A stretch of 42,645 nucleotides of DNA from Propionivibrio sp. (GCA_029975435.1 JARKPC010000127.1:1-42645); one strand, 5' to 3'. Shown: positions 26,917-38,144, counted from the first letter of the stretch. Numbers and translations are program-made. The notes: generated from the sequence alone by a model not told the origin.

Positions 26917-26972
26917 GTCAATGTGACACGGCTGTCGCTTGAGTCTATATGACTCTTGTGTGTCGAATTGAC
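26917..26972. promoter_or_regulatory. Three NorR-type enhancer sites (GT-N7-AC) upstream of hcp
   Basis: GTCAATGTGAC (26917-26927), GTCTATATGAC (26943-26953) and GTCGAATTGAC (26962-26972) all fit GTC-N5-GAC and so the GT-N7-AC core known for NorR. The first is the most symmetric, GTCA-N3-TGAC. They are centred about 85, 111 and 130 bp upstream of the predicted sigma-54 start. Three NorR sites upstream of a sigma-54 promoter is also the arrangement known at Escherichia coli norVW. A further TGTCATGACA lies at 26896-26905 without the spacer. Binding by the local NorR is inference. Confidence 0.72.
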
Positions 26973-26978
26973 TCTGCG

Positions 26979-27710
26979 TCAATAGCGCAGCACGCGGGCG
27001 AGGAAATTGACGAGCAGGGGGTGTTGCGGATTGGCGAACACGTCAGCCGAGGGCCCGTGCTCGAGCACCCGGCCGTTAGCGATGAACACGCAGCGATCGG
27101 AGACCTCGCGGGCGAAGCCCATGTTGTGCGTGACGATGATCAGGTCGCGTCCTTCGTCACGCAGTTCGGCGATGAAATCGAGAACCTCGGCGGTCATTTC
27201 CGGGTCCAGCGCGGAAGTCGGTTCGTCGAAAATGAGGAAGCGCGGCTTGATGGCGATGGCCCGCACGATGGCCACCCGCTGCTGCTGGCCGCCGGAGAGT
27301 TCACCCGGCCGCTGGTGGGCGTGCGCGGCGAGGTGGAAGCGCTCGAACAGGGCGCCGACGATCTCCTGCGCTTCCTGCGTCGCCAGTCCGTGCACCTTGA
27401 CCAGCGGCAACATGACGTTTTCCCGCGCGGTCAGGTGGGGAAACAGGTTGTAGGCCTGGAATACCGTGCCGATGCTGCGGCGGTGCGAGAGCAGCGCTTC
27501 CTCGGAGAAATCCAACGGCTGGCCGTTGATGCTCAGGGTTCCGGTCTCCGGCGTGGTCAGACCGGCGATGATGCGCAGCAGGGTGGTCTTGCCTCCGCCG
27601 GACGGGCCGATGATGGCCAGCGACTGGAAATCCGAGAGCGAAAGCGTGACATCGCGCAGCGCGTGCTGCTCTCCAAATTGTTTGCCGATGGCGCACAGAT
27701 CAAGTCGCAA
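26979..27710 (-). CDS. Polar amino-acid ABC transporter, ATP-binding protein (GlnQ/HisP type)
   Basis: A 243-residue ATPase that powers the importer. Walker A GPSGGGKTT is at about residues 34-42, the Q-loop is in VFQAYNLF, the signature is LSGGQQQRVAIVRA and Walker B is FLIFDEPTSALDPE, with the switch histidine in VTHNMGFA. The pattern is that of the polar amino-acid transport subfamily. No ATG lies near the N-terminus; the start is a TTG at 27710, supported by GGAG about 9 nt upstream. The first 11 bp overlap the permease gene. The stop codon is only seven bases from the outermost NorR-type site of hcp, with no terminator between, so read-through into hcp is possible. Confidence 0.93.
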   Translation of the reverse strand: MRLDLCAIGKQFGEQHALRDVTLSLSDFQSLAIIGPSGGGKTTLLRIIAGLTTPETGTLSINGQPLDFSEEALLSHRRSIGTVFQAYNLFPHLTARENVMLPLVKVHGLATQEAQEIVGALFERFHLAAHAHQRPGELSGGQQQRVAIVRAIAIKPRFLIFDEPTSALDPEMTAEVLDFIAELRDEGRDLIIVTHNMGFAREVSDRCVFIANGRVLEHGPSADVFANPQHPLLVNFLARVLRY

Positions 27711-28479
27711 AGTGGAATCTCCGTTCCAGCGTGCGGCTGATCAGCGAGATCGGCAGCGTCAGCAGAAGGTAGCCGGCCGCCAGCGGCAGATAGCTTTCCA
27801 GCGTGCTGTAGGTGAACGCGTTGACCTCCTGCGCATTGAGGGTGAACTCGCTGACGGCGATGATCGACAGCAACGACGAATCCTTGATAATCGAGGCGAA
27901 CTGGCCGGTCAATGGTGGAATGAGCTGGCGCACCACCTGCGGGAAAATGACGTAGCGGTAGGTCTGTGCCGTCGTCAGTCCGATGGCCCGCGCCGATTCG
28001 AGCTGCGAATCGCGAATGCTTTCGATGCCGGCGCGGATCATCTCGGACAGGTAGGCACCGGCGAACAGCGACAAGGCGAGCACGCCGACGATATAGCGGT
28101 TATCCACGCCGAAAGCATTGGCCACGACGTAGAAGAGGATCAGTATCTGCACCAGCAACGGCGTGCCGCGGATGGCTTCGACGTACAGCGTGGCGGAGTA
28201 GCGCAGGGGCAGGAAGGCCGAGCGCCTGGCCAGCGCGGTGAGCACTCCGATCAGCAGGCTGACCAGAAGCGAGGCGGCGGAAATCGCCACGGTCATCAGC
28301 CATCCCTGCAGGAACTTCTGCCGGTACTGCCAGATGGCATCCCAGTTCCAGCCGTAGAGCAGCTGGCTGAAGGCGAAGCTGAAGACCGCCGCGGCCAGCA
28401 CGGCGACCAGTCCCCATGAAACGACCTGCGCGGCGCGCGCTATTGGCCGTCCCTGCGTCGGCGCGAAGAAAAAATCCAA
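27700..28479 (-). CDS. Polar amino-acid ABC transporter, permease (HisMQ type)
   Basis: A 259-residue inner-membrane permease with about five to six helices. After a first helix (about 18-42) comes the typical domain starting GWLMTVAISAASLLVSLLIG. It includes EAIRGTPLLVQILILFYV and the EAA loop ESARAIGLTTAQTYRYVIFPQ, which contacts the ATPase. Such importers use either one permease as a homodimer or two; only one is present here. The start is a TTG at 28479, 16 bp after the stop of the binding-protein gene; no ATG or GTG gives a better N-terminus. The ATPase gene overlaps its end by 11 bp. Confidence 0.92.
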   Translation of the reverse strand: MDFFFAPTQGRPIARAAQVVSWGLVAVLAAAVFSFAFSQLLYGWNWDAIWQYRQKFLQGWLMTVAISAASLLVSLLIGVLTALARRSAFLPLRYSATLYVEAIRGTPLLVQILILFYVVANAFGVDNRYIVGVLALSLFAGAYLSEMIRAGIESIRDSQLESARAIGLTTAQTYRYVIFPQVVRQLIPPLTGQFASIIKDSSLLSIIAVSEFTLNAQEVNAFTYSTLESYLPLAAGYLLLTLPISLISRTLERRFHFAT

Positions 28480-28495
28480 GAGGAGCCCGCCCGGA

Positions 28496-29290
28496 TCAGA
28501 GGAAGAAGGCCGAACCGAGCCGCTTGAACTCGTCCTTCATCTCCTTCAGGTAGCGGTCGCCCAATCGCTCGAAGCCGCCCTTTTCGCGGTAGTCCTTGAT
28601 GAACGCGTTGACCTTGGCCTTCAGCTCATCGTTGCCCTGGCGAATGCCCACGGCCCATGCTTCCTTCTGGAAAGGTTCGAGGATCGCCCGCGTGGTGGCC
28701 TGGTTGCGCTGCCAGTTCTGGTAGGTGGACATCTGGTCATAGATAAAGGCGTCGGCCTTCCCCTGCGAAACCTCCAGCACTGCGGCCGACTCCTTGTCCA
28801 GAACCAGGATTTCGGCTTTCTTCAGGTTGCCGGTAGCATACAAATGCCCTGTCGTCCCTTTCTTGACGGCCACCTTCACGCCTGGCCGGTCGAGGTCGGC
28901 AATGCCCTGCGCGGTCGAATCCTTCTTCAGCAGCAGGCACAGGCCGGTCGATATGTAAGGATCGGAGAAATCGATCGACTTGGCGCGCTCGGCCGTCGCC
29001 GTCATCGAAGAAATGACCAGGTCGACCTTCCCGGTTTTCAGCGCCGGAATCAGGCCGTCGAAGGAAATGTTCTGGATGACTGCCGGCCGGCCCAGGTATT
29101 TTGCCAAATCCTTGGCGATATCGACGCTGACGCCGGAGGGCTTGCCGCTCTGGTCGGTCATCTCGAACGGAGGATAGGCCAGTTCCATGCCGACAATCAG
29201 CGGCTTGGCCTTCTCGGCGGCGGAAGCAGGAAGCACCAACATCAGGAGGACGGCGATCGCTGCCATGAACAACTGTCGACTCGGTTTCAT
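28496..29290 (-). CDS. Polar amino-acid ABC transporter, periplasmic substrate-binding protein
   Basis: A 264-residue solute-binding protein of the SBP_bac_3 family. Residues 1-24 are a signal peptide ending in PASA. The mature part begins KPLIVGMELAYPPFEM with the usual GxxxxYPPFE pattern and includes DLVISSMTATAERAKSIDFSDPY, which holds the ligand-binding Thr/Arg/Asp positions. The ligand is probably a polar or acidic amino acid or amide, but glutamine, glutamate and arginine cannot be told apart by eye. The start has AAGGAG at good spacing. It is first of the three-gene operon. Confidence 0.92.
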   Translation of the reverse strand: MKPSRQLFMAAIAVLLMLVLPASAAEKAKPLIVGMELAYPPFEMTDQSGKPSGVSVDIAKDLAKYLGRPAVIQNISFDGLIPALKTGKVDLVISSMTATAERAKSIDFSDPYISTGLCLLLKKDSTAQGIADLDRPGVKVAVKKGTTGHLYATGNLKKAEILVLDKESAAVLEVSQGKADAFIYDQMSTYQNWQRNQATTRAILEPFQKEAWAVGIRQGNDELKAKVNAFIKDYREKGGFERLGDRYLKEMKDEFKRLGSAFFL

Positions 29291-29336
29291 TCCAGACTCC
29301 TTGATAGGTTAAAACCCCGAATACTCCAGCATAGAT

Positions 29337-29351
29337 GCCCGGCGGCCGGGC
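29337..29351. promoter_or_regulatory. Small GC hairpin upstream of the amino-acid transporter operon
   Basis: GCCCGGCGGCCGGGC can fold on itself about 46 bp before the binding-protein start codon. It lies in the 199-bp gap shared with the divergent gene at 29490. No T-run follows. It could be a leader hairpin or an operator; nothing further supports either reading. Confidence 0.3.
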
Positions 29352-29489
29352 TGGAATGCCTATTTTCATTCCTGGCGCAAGACGCGAGGCGGGAGATTGG
29401 TCTCGGATCTGCCCCAGATTAGAGAGTCGGAGGCCTTCAATCCCCGGTACCATATCGGTCTCTGCTCTCTGATTGCGCAATAAAACGTT

Positions 29490-29909
29490 ATGACACGTCG
29501 AGATTATCCCCTTAAAGCCTTACGTGCTTGCGTTCTCTTTATGAGTACGTTTCTGCTTGCCGGCAGTGCCCAGGCCGAGTGGCTGGCCCTCGGCCGAAGC
29601 GAGAATTTCCGCGCCTACATGGACCAGAAGTCACTCCAACGAAACGGCGATCTCGTCCAGGTCTTTCAGCTCATGGATTTCGTCACGGCCCAGTGGGCGG
29701 ACGAGCGGACGGTCGTGGGGTCGATCAAGACCCTGGTCGAATACGACTGCGGCCAGCCGCGTTCCCGGACGATCGCCCTGGAAGCCTATTCCGAACAGAT
29801 GGGCGATGGCCGTATGGTCGCGACCGAGCGGTTGCCAAACCCGGAATGGGAAGGCGTCGAGCCCGGCAGCATGAGCGAGAGGATACGGCGGATGGTTTGC
29901 GCGAAATGA
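29490..29909 (+). CDS. Surface-adhesin-E-like small exported protein
   Basis: A 139-residue exported protein. A basic start and hydrophobic stretch (about residues 9-29) end in GSAQA, a signal-peptidase I site. The mature domain of about 110 residues begins EWLALGRSENFRAYMDQ and has two cysteines, in VEYDCGQP and RMVCAK, likely forming a disulfide. Layout and the YDC...VC pair resemble the surface-adhesin-E family, common in betaproteobacteria. A similar domain forms the N-terminus of the protein at 34553-35851. Function is unknown; the adhesin name comes from a Haemophilus member and should not be taken literally. The gene stands alone and is divergent from the transporter operon. Confidence 0.7.
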   Translation: MTRRDYPLKALRACVLFMSTFLLAGSAQAEWLALGRSENFRAYMDQKSLQRNGDLVQVFQLMDFVTAQWADERTVVGSIKTLVEYDCGQPRSRTIALEAYSEQMGDGRMVATERLPNPEWEGVEPGSMSERIRRMVCAK

Positions 29910-30016
29910 CAACGGCGCAGGGCATTTGTCTGTACTCGGCGGGTCCGGTTGGGCTACGATAAAGGCGCTTCCGGATGCTCGGAAATTCTGTTGCAGATCT
30001 ATCAAGGGGGTCAACA

Positions 30017-30316
30017 ATGAAATCAGTCCTCGCCCTGCTGGCTTTTGTCTTTTCGACAGCAGCTTCTTCCGCGTGCTACATGATCTTCGCGCCAACCAAC
30101 GAACTGGTGTGGCGGGGCATGTCTCCACCCGTGAGGATGGATTCACCGTCGCTCCGGGACGAAATTCGCAAGATCGTCCCTAATGGGCATCTGGTGATCA
30201 GCAACGAAGCGTCTGTGTCCTGCCCTGCCCTGGATTTGACGGCGCCGAGAAAGACCATGCGGCAAAGGGCGGAAGAAATGAAGTACGACCAGGGCACGCC
30301 TTCGTCATCCATGTGA
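30017..30316 (+). CDS. Small exported protein of unknown function
   Basis: A 99-residue protein I do not recognise. The ATG at 30017 follows AAGGGGG, a strong ribosome site, which favours it over an upstream start at 29975. Residues 1-19 form a signal peptide (ALLAFVFSTAASSA). The mature part starts with a cysteine (CYMIFAPTNELVWRG) and has a second cysteine in EASVSCPAL, suggesting a disulfide or a weak lipobox. No known motif is seen. It lies 107 bp after the surface-adhesin-E-like gene on the same strand and ends 38 bp from the convergent norR stop. Confidence 0.65.
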   Translation: MKSVLALLAFVFSTAASSACYMIFAPTNELVWRGMSPPVRMDSPSLRDEIRKIVPNGHLVISNEASVSCPALDLTAPRKTMRQRAEEMKYDQGTPSSSM

Positions 30317-30354
30317 GCACGGCCGGAAGGCCGCCGGCAGTACCTGAAATCGTT

Positions 30355-31896
<1,542 letters not shown>

Positions 31897-32016
31897 GAAG
31901 TGAGAAAACGGAGGAAAGGGATGCAAAGTATAGAAGCTTCCGCCGGGAAATCTGAACCCGGGCGCTGCGTGCTGGTCTGAGCCTTCAGACCGACTCGATC
32001 GTCCCCAGAGAGCGCC

Positions 32017-32220
32017 ATGAACGATTTACAGGAAGACTCGTACCAGTGCATCGGCTATTGCCAATTGGACGAAGCAGGTTATTGCCTGGGCTGCGGCAGG
32101 CCTTCGCTGGCTGCGGCTGCTCCTTCTTCGGGTGCGGATGGCGACACGCGGTACGAGTCATCCGCGGGCGATTGCCAGTCTGCGGCCGGCCGGTTTCCGG
32201 TCGACCCCCTGTCCCAATGA
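32017..32220 (+). CDS. DUF1289 small cysteine-rich protein
   Basis: A 67-residue protein whose N-terminal part holds the DUF1289 pattern C-x3-C-x7-C-x2-C (CIGYCQLDEAGYCLGCGRP), a likely iron-sulfur or zinc knuckle. Residues about 32-67 are low-complexity and not part of the domain. It is divergent from norR, with 120 bp between starts. Its stop lies immediately before a bidirectional terminator. Function is unknown; many members are annotated only as Fe-S proteins. Confidence 0.8.
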   Translation: MNDLQEDSYQCIGYCQLDEAGYCLGCGRPSLAAAAPSSGADGDTRYESSAGDCQSAAGRFPVDPLSQ

Positions 32221-32221
32221 A

Positions 32222-32256
32222 AAAAACCGTGCCGGCGCGAGCCGGGCACGGTTTTT
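32222..32256. terminator. Bidirectional terminator after the DUF1289 gene and the biotin carrier gene
   Basis: AAAAACCGTGCC (32222-32233) pairs with GGCACGGTTTTT (32245-32256), a perfect 12-bp stem whose loop GGCGCGAGCCG can pair further. A-runs and T-runs at the base serve both strands. It lies directly after the stop at 32220 and 21 bp beyond the end of the convergent biotin carrier gene. Confidence 0.9.
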
Positions 32257-32277
32257 GGGAAGGGTTGCTGCCTCTGT

Positions 32278-32592
32278 CTATTCGATCTCGATCAGCACCT
32301 GACCCTTGGTCACCTTGTCCCCGCCGGCGACTCCGATCGCCTTGACCGTGCCGTCCTGTGGCGCCTTGATGCGGTTGAGCATCTTCATCGCTTCGAGGAT
32401 CATCAGCGTATCGCCCTTCTTCACCGCCTTGCCGACCTGCGTATCGATTTCGGCGATGACTCCAGGGATCAGGGCCTTGATGACGCGCGGATCATCCTTT
32501 TCATAGGGTTTGCGCTGCGTGAACTTCTTCGTCAAGCGCGTCTCGTAGGTGCCGCCTTCCAGCGCGATCTCGCAAAATTGTTGTTCGCTCAT
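32278..32592 (-). CDS. Biotin carrier protein of a biotin-dependent (de)carboxylase
   Basis: A 104-residue protein with a biotinyl/lipoyl domain at about residues 36-104. The biotin site is EAMKML, with K70 the attachment lysine. IPGVIAEIDTQVGKAVKKGDTL and GTVKAIGVAGGDKVTKGQVLIEIE give the barrel. Unlike acetyl-CoA carboxylase AccB there is no long N-terminal part; the first 35 residues (EGGTYETRLTKKFTQRK) look like a short linker domain. The start at 32592 follows AGGAG. It begins 13 bp after the carboxyltransferase stop, so the two form an operon and one enzyme. Biotin carboxylase is not in the window. Confidence 0.92.
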   Translation of the reverse strand: MSEQQFCEIALEGGTYETRLTKKFTQRKPYEKDDPRVIKALIPGVIAEIDTQVGKAVKKGDTLMILEAMKMLNRIKAPQDGTVKAIGVAGGDKVTKGQVLIEIE

Positions 32593-32605
32593 GATCGTTC
32601 TCCTC

Positions 32606-34150
32606 TCAGAACGGCGGAACACCGTGTTTGCGGTCCGGACGCGCTTCCTGCTTGTTGCGTGTCAGTTGCAGGGCGTGGGCGATCGCAGCCCGTGTTTCCT
32701 CAGGAGTGATCACCGCGTCGACATAGCCGCTGGATGCCGCGACATAGGGGTTGGCAAACTTGTCGGTGTATTCCTTGACCTTGAGCTTGCGCATCTCTTC
32801 GGGGTTGTCGGCGGCCATGATCTCGCTGCGGAAGATGATGTTGGCCGCGCCTTCCGGACCCATCACGGCGATTTCGGCCGTCGGCCAGGCGAACACGAAG
32901 TCGGCGCGCAGGTGGTGCGAGCACATGGCGATATAACCGCCGCCGTAGGCCTTGCGCAGGATCACGGTGATCTTCGGCACGGAGGCCTCGCTGTAGGCGT
33001 AGAGCACCTTGGCCCCGTGACGGATGACGCCGTTGTGTTCCTGGTCGGAGCCGGGCAGGTAGCCGGGGATGTCCATCAGCGTCAGCAGCGGAATGTTGAA
33101 CGCATCGCAGAAGCGGATGAAGCGGGCGATCTTGTCGGAGGCGTCGATATCCAGCACGCCGGCCAGGAACAGCGCCTGGTTGCCGATGATGCCGACCGTC
33201 TCGCCGTTGATGCGACCGAAGCCGATGATGGCATTGGGGGCAAACAGTTCCTGCACTTCGAAGAACTCCGAGTCGTCGACGATGGCACGAACGATGTCGC
33301 GCACGTCGAACGGGATCTTGGAATCCTTGGGAATCAGCTCCTCGATCTTGTAGGATGCCTTTGGCCTCTTCTGTTCGATGATCGCCGGCTTGTTGCGGCT
33401 GTTATCCGGCAGGAAGCCGACCAGCGTGCGGATCTGCTCGAAGCATTCCAGTTCGCTGTTGGCGAAGAAGTGCGCATTGCCCGCCGTCTCGGCCTGCACG
33501 CGGGCGCCGCCGAGGTCTTCCATGGAGATTTCCTCGCCGAGCACGGTCTTCACGACTTCCGGCCCGGTGATGAACATCTTGGAAATCTGGTCGACGACGA
33601 ACACGAAGTCTGTCAGTGCGGGCGAGTACACGGCGCCCCCGGCGCAGGGCCCGAGGATGACGGAGATCTGCGGCACCACGCCGGAGGCCAGCGTGTTGCG
33701 GTAGAAGATCTCGCCGTAGCCGGCCAGCGAGTTGACGCCTTCCTGGATGCGCGCGCCGCCGGAGTCGTTGATGCCGATGATCGGCACGCCCATCTTGATG
33801 GCGTGATCCATCACCTTGGTGATCTTGCGCGCGTGCATCAGGCCGAGCGAGCCGCCGGCGACAGTGAAGTCCTGCGCGTAGATGCATACCGGGCGGCCGG
33901 CGATGGTGCCGGAACCGGTGACGACGCCGTCGGCGGCCAGTTCCTTGTCGCCCATGCCGAAGTCCTGGCATTTGTGTTCGACGAACAGGTCGTACTCATG
34001 GAACGAACCTTCGTCGAGCAGTGCGGCGATGCGTTCGCGGGCGGTCATCTTCCCGCCGGCCTTCTGCTTGCTGATGGCCTTGTCGCCGCCGCCCTTGGTT
34101 ACGGTCGATTTACGTGAAAAGAAATCGATGATGCGTTGCATGAAAGACAT
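32606..34150 (-). CDS. Acyl-CoA carboxyltransferase subunit (propionyl/methylmalonyl-CoA type)
   Basis: A 514-residue crotonase-fold carboxyltransferase that moves CO2 between biotin and an acyl-CoA. The two halves are clear. The N-half has KMTARERIAALLDEGSF, DFTVAGGSLG and INDSGGARIQEG. The C-half has LMDIPGYLPGSDQEHNGVIRHGAK and KAYGGGYIAM, which forms the oxyanion hole. It is closest in style to PccB/MmdA proteins. With a small separate biotin carrier it could be part of an ATP-driven carboxylase needing a biotin carboxylase from elsewhere. It could also belong to a decarboxylase, but the sodium-pump membrane subunits are absent here. A 400-bp leader region lies upstream. Confidence 0.9.
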   Translation of the reverse strand: MSFMQRIIDFFSRKSTVTKGGGDKAISKQKAGGKMTARERIAALLDEGSFHEYDLFVEHKCQDFGMGDKELAADGVVTGSGTIAGRPVCIYAQDFTVAGGSLGLMHARKITKVMDHAIKMGVPIIGINDSGGARIQEGVNSLAGYGEIFYRNTLASGVVPQISVILGPCAGGAVYSPALTDFVFVVDQISKMFITGPEVVKTVLGEEISMEDLGGARVQAETAGNAHFFANSELECFEQIRTLVGFLPDNSRNKPAIIEQKRPKASYKIEELIPKDSKIPFDVRDIVRAIVDDSEFFEVQELFAPNAIIGFGRINGETVGIIGNQALFLAGVLDIDASDKIARFIRFCDAFNIPLLTLMDIPGYLPGSDQEHNGVIRHGAKVLYAYSEASVPKITVILRKAYGGGYIAMCSHHLRADFVFAWPTAEIAVMGPEGAANIIFRSEIMAADNPEEMRKLKVKEYTDKFANPYVAASSGYVDAVITPEETRAAIAHALQLTRNKQEARPDRKHGVPPF

Positions 34151-34552
34151 GAATGATCTCCTTCGATGGTTCTGCTGAATGTCAGGATTCAGGTTTGCGG
34201 TTGCGTCGGACTGCCGCGCGAGCCACTCGCATTTCGGCCGCCGCCTGACATGCGAATACTTCCGGCAACGGCGTCGAATCGACGCCGCTCGACGCTCCCT
34301 TTTTTCGGGTTTTCGGTTTTTTTGCAGGCGCGAGTGTAACAGGATTGAACCGAACAGGCGCTAACGTGCGCTTCCGATCACATTGATAATTCAGGGTTTT
34401 TTCTGCAACTTAAGCGATCATGCGAGCAAGTTCGCTGCACTTGAATGTATTTTAGGTGTGTTTTCGCGACTCTTCGAGAAAATGCAGAAAACGCGGAAAA
34501 AACGGCTCGCACGGAACATTGAGCTGCACGCACAACGACTTCGGCAGCAGGA
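34151..34552. other. 400-bp intergenic region upstream of the carboxyltransferase gene
   Basis: No convincing gene is seen; short frames have arginine- and serine-rich translations without family likeness. It must hold the carboxyltransferase promoter (minus strand). It contains a 17-bp palindrome GGCGTCGAATCGACGCC at 34270-34286, a T-rich stretch at 34299-34323 and a markedly AT-richer part at about 34378-34460. The right end follows the stop of the carbonic-anhydrase-like gene, with no clear terminator. Confidence 0.6.
34270..34286. promoter_or_regulatory. 17-bp palindrome in the carboxyltransferase leader
   Basis: GGCGTCGA and TCGACGCC flank a single central base, giving an 8-bp perfect dyad about 120 bp upstream of the carboxyltransferase start. 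An operator is the simplest reading. The T6 at 34300-34305 is too far for a normal terminator, and no plus-strand gene ends here. Confidence 0.4.
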
Positions 34553-35851
34553 CTAGCGCGATTCCTTGACGATTCGTCCGAAGGCCGGCTGCAGCGGGCG
34601 TGCATTGGGTTTGTACAGCCGTTGCAGGATGGAAAGCTGCTCGGGAGAAACCTGCTGCGGCTGCTTGATGACCATCCACAGGACGTCTTCGGTACAGGGG
34701 GGGTGGGTCAGCGACCCCATGAAGGTGAAGTAATTCTTGTTGGCGGGCAGCAACTGGCTGGCGTCGAGCGTCAGGCCGGGCGGCGCGACTTCTCCCCCGC
34801 TTTCCAGCGGCAGGTTGTTGAGGGCAGCCTGGATCACGGGGTTCTCGGTTCCCTTCTCCATGAGCACGGAAACGATGGCGATCTTCCCGTCGTCGGCTTG
34901 ATGCACCAATTGCGCCTCCATGTCGAACGATCTTCCGTCTACGGCGGTTTCCGAAGGATTGTGGAAATCGATGCGCATGAGCCGGTATTGTTTGCCCATC
35001 ACCATCAGGCCTCCGCCGTAAATGGCGAGCTGCAACTGTCGCACGCTGTCGATGACGCGGTAGGCGGCGGGCTTGTAGAAGAACTGGATCGGTTCGAGGT
35101 CCACGGCGATGCCATCGCGCAGGTCGATTGGCGACTGGCGGCGGCCGGCAGCGCAGGTCGCATATTCCGGCCGCAAACGGCTCCAGTACTGCGGGCCGCC
35201 ACTGCCTTCGTAGGACCATGCCGTTCCGGGCGCGGGTCTAGGCACGGCGGCCGCCGGGTGCGCGGAGTCCTTCTTCGGCGCAGGCGACGCTGCTTTTCCG
35301 GACGAAGCGGGCGCGGACTGCCGCGTCAGGCGTTGCAGATCCTTCCTGACGGCCTGTTCGACCAGCGCTTCATTGGCCTTGCGCAGATCGCCGGAGAGTT
35401 CATTGACCTTGTCCAGCGTCTTGTTGACTGATTGCGTGCCCTGCGCGCCGCCCGCACTGCCCTTTGGCCGGCATACTTCGCGCAGCAACCTGTCGTCCGG
35501 TGTGCCGCTGCGCACCGGCATTTCGAACGGGCTGCGCACTTCCTCCTGGCGCAGAGCCTCTCCCTCATCCTTGTAATAGGTGCGCTTCAACGTGGCATGG
35601 GTGCGTTCCGCACAGTCATAGCGGCTCTCGATCTCGATGATGCGATAGGCCGCCGATGTCTTCGCGTCCATGATCGGCTTGTCGAGGACGATGCGCCCTT
35701 TGGCCGTCATCGTGGTGCCCTGTTCCGTAACGATGCTGTCCCGGTCGATTTCGACGCGCTTGCCTTGCTCGACAGCCACCGTTTGCCAGGCCGCCGATAC
35801 CGCGGCAGGCAGTAGCGCGACGATTAAGGCAGCGAGGATTTTCGCGGGCAT
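34553..35851 (-). CDS. Exported fusion: surface-adhesin-E-like domain plus degenerate alpha-carbonic-anhydrase domain
   Basis: A 432-residue periplasmic protein. The signal peptide is residues 1-20 (ending AVSA). Residues 21-130 form a surface-adhesin-E-like domain with YDC (C80) and REVC (C127). A helical linker (141-180) and an Ala/Pro-rich stretch (180-210) follow. The alpha-carbonic-anhydrase domain (212-432) keeps WSYEG, RQSPIDL, the disulfide cysteines C233 and C386, and SLTHPPCTE with the catalytic-site threonine T382. The zinc site is altered: where active enzymes have H-F-H and a later H, this protein has D295, H297 and Q314. The proton-shuttle histidine position is R271. It is therefore probably not a carbonic anhydrase but a related binding protein. 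The ATG at 35851 follows GGGAG and gives a proper signal peptide. It is divergent from thiC. Confidence 0.82.
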   Translation of the reverse strand: MPAKILAALIVALLPAAVSAAWQTVAVEQGKRVEIDRDSIVTEQGTTMTAKGRIVLDKPIMDAKTSAAYRIIEIESRYDCAERTHATLKRTYYKDEGEALRQEEVRSPFEMPVRSGTPDDRLLREVCRPKGSAGGAQGTQSVNKTLDKVNELSGDLRKANEALVEQAVRKDLQRLTRQSAPASSGKAASPAPKKDSAHPAAAVPRPAPGTAWSYEGSGGPQYWSRLRPEYATCAAGRRQSPIDLRDGIAVDLEPIQFFYKPAAYRVIDSVRQLQLAIYGGGLMVMGKQYRLMRIDFHNPSETAVDGRSFDMEAQLVHQADDGKIAIVSVLMEKGTENPVIQAALNNLPLESGGEVAPPGLTLDASQLLPANKNYFTFMGSLTHPPCTEDVLWMVIKQPQQVSPEQLSILQRLYKPNARPLQPAFGRIVKESR

Positions 35852-36007
35852 GGGGGAACTCCCGTTGCTTGTTCTTATGCTCATCATCCAATTCACGGAA
35901 AACCTCGGCAATACTTTAGTGGAAATTGCGGAAACTTCGGTAGCCCGGCTCGAGTCGAAGTCGTCGAGCCTTGCCTGAGGTCTGTATTTCCAGTAACTTA
36001 GGCAATC

Positions 36008-38121
<2,114 letters not shown>

Positions 38122-38144
38122 GTCGCACCCGACTCAGCCTATGC

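Noticed and set aside
31974-31991. Hairpin GGTCTGA-GCCT-TCAGACC between norR and the DUF1289 gene
   Set aside because: The spacing does not fit a NorR site (GT-N7-AC) and there is no T-run for a terminator; nothing else supports a role.
34378-34605. A 75-codon minus-strand frame downstream of the carbonic-anhydrase-like gene
   Set aside because: It overlaps that gene's end, and the translation is Ser/Arg-rich without likeness to a protein family or a ribosome site.
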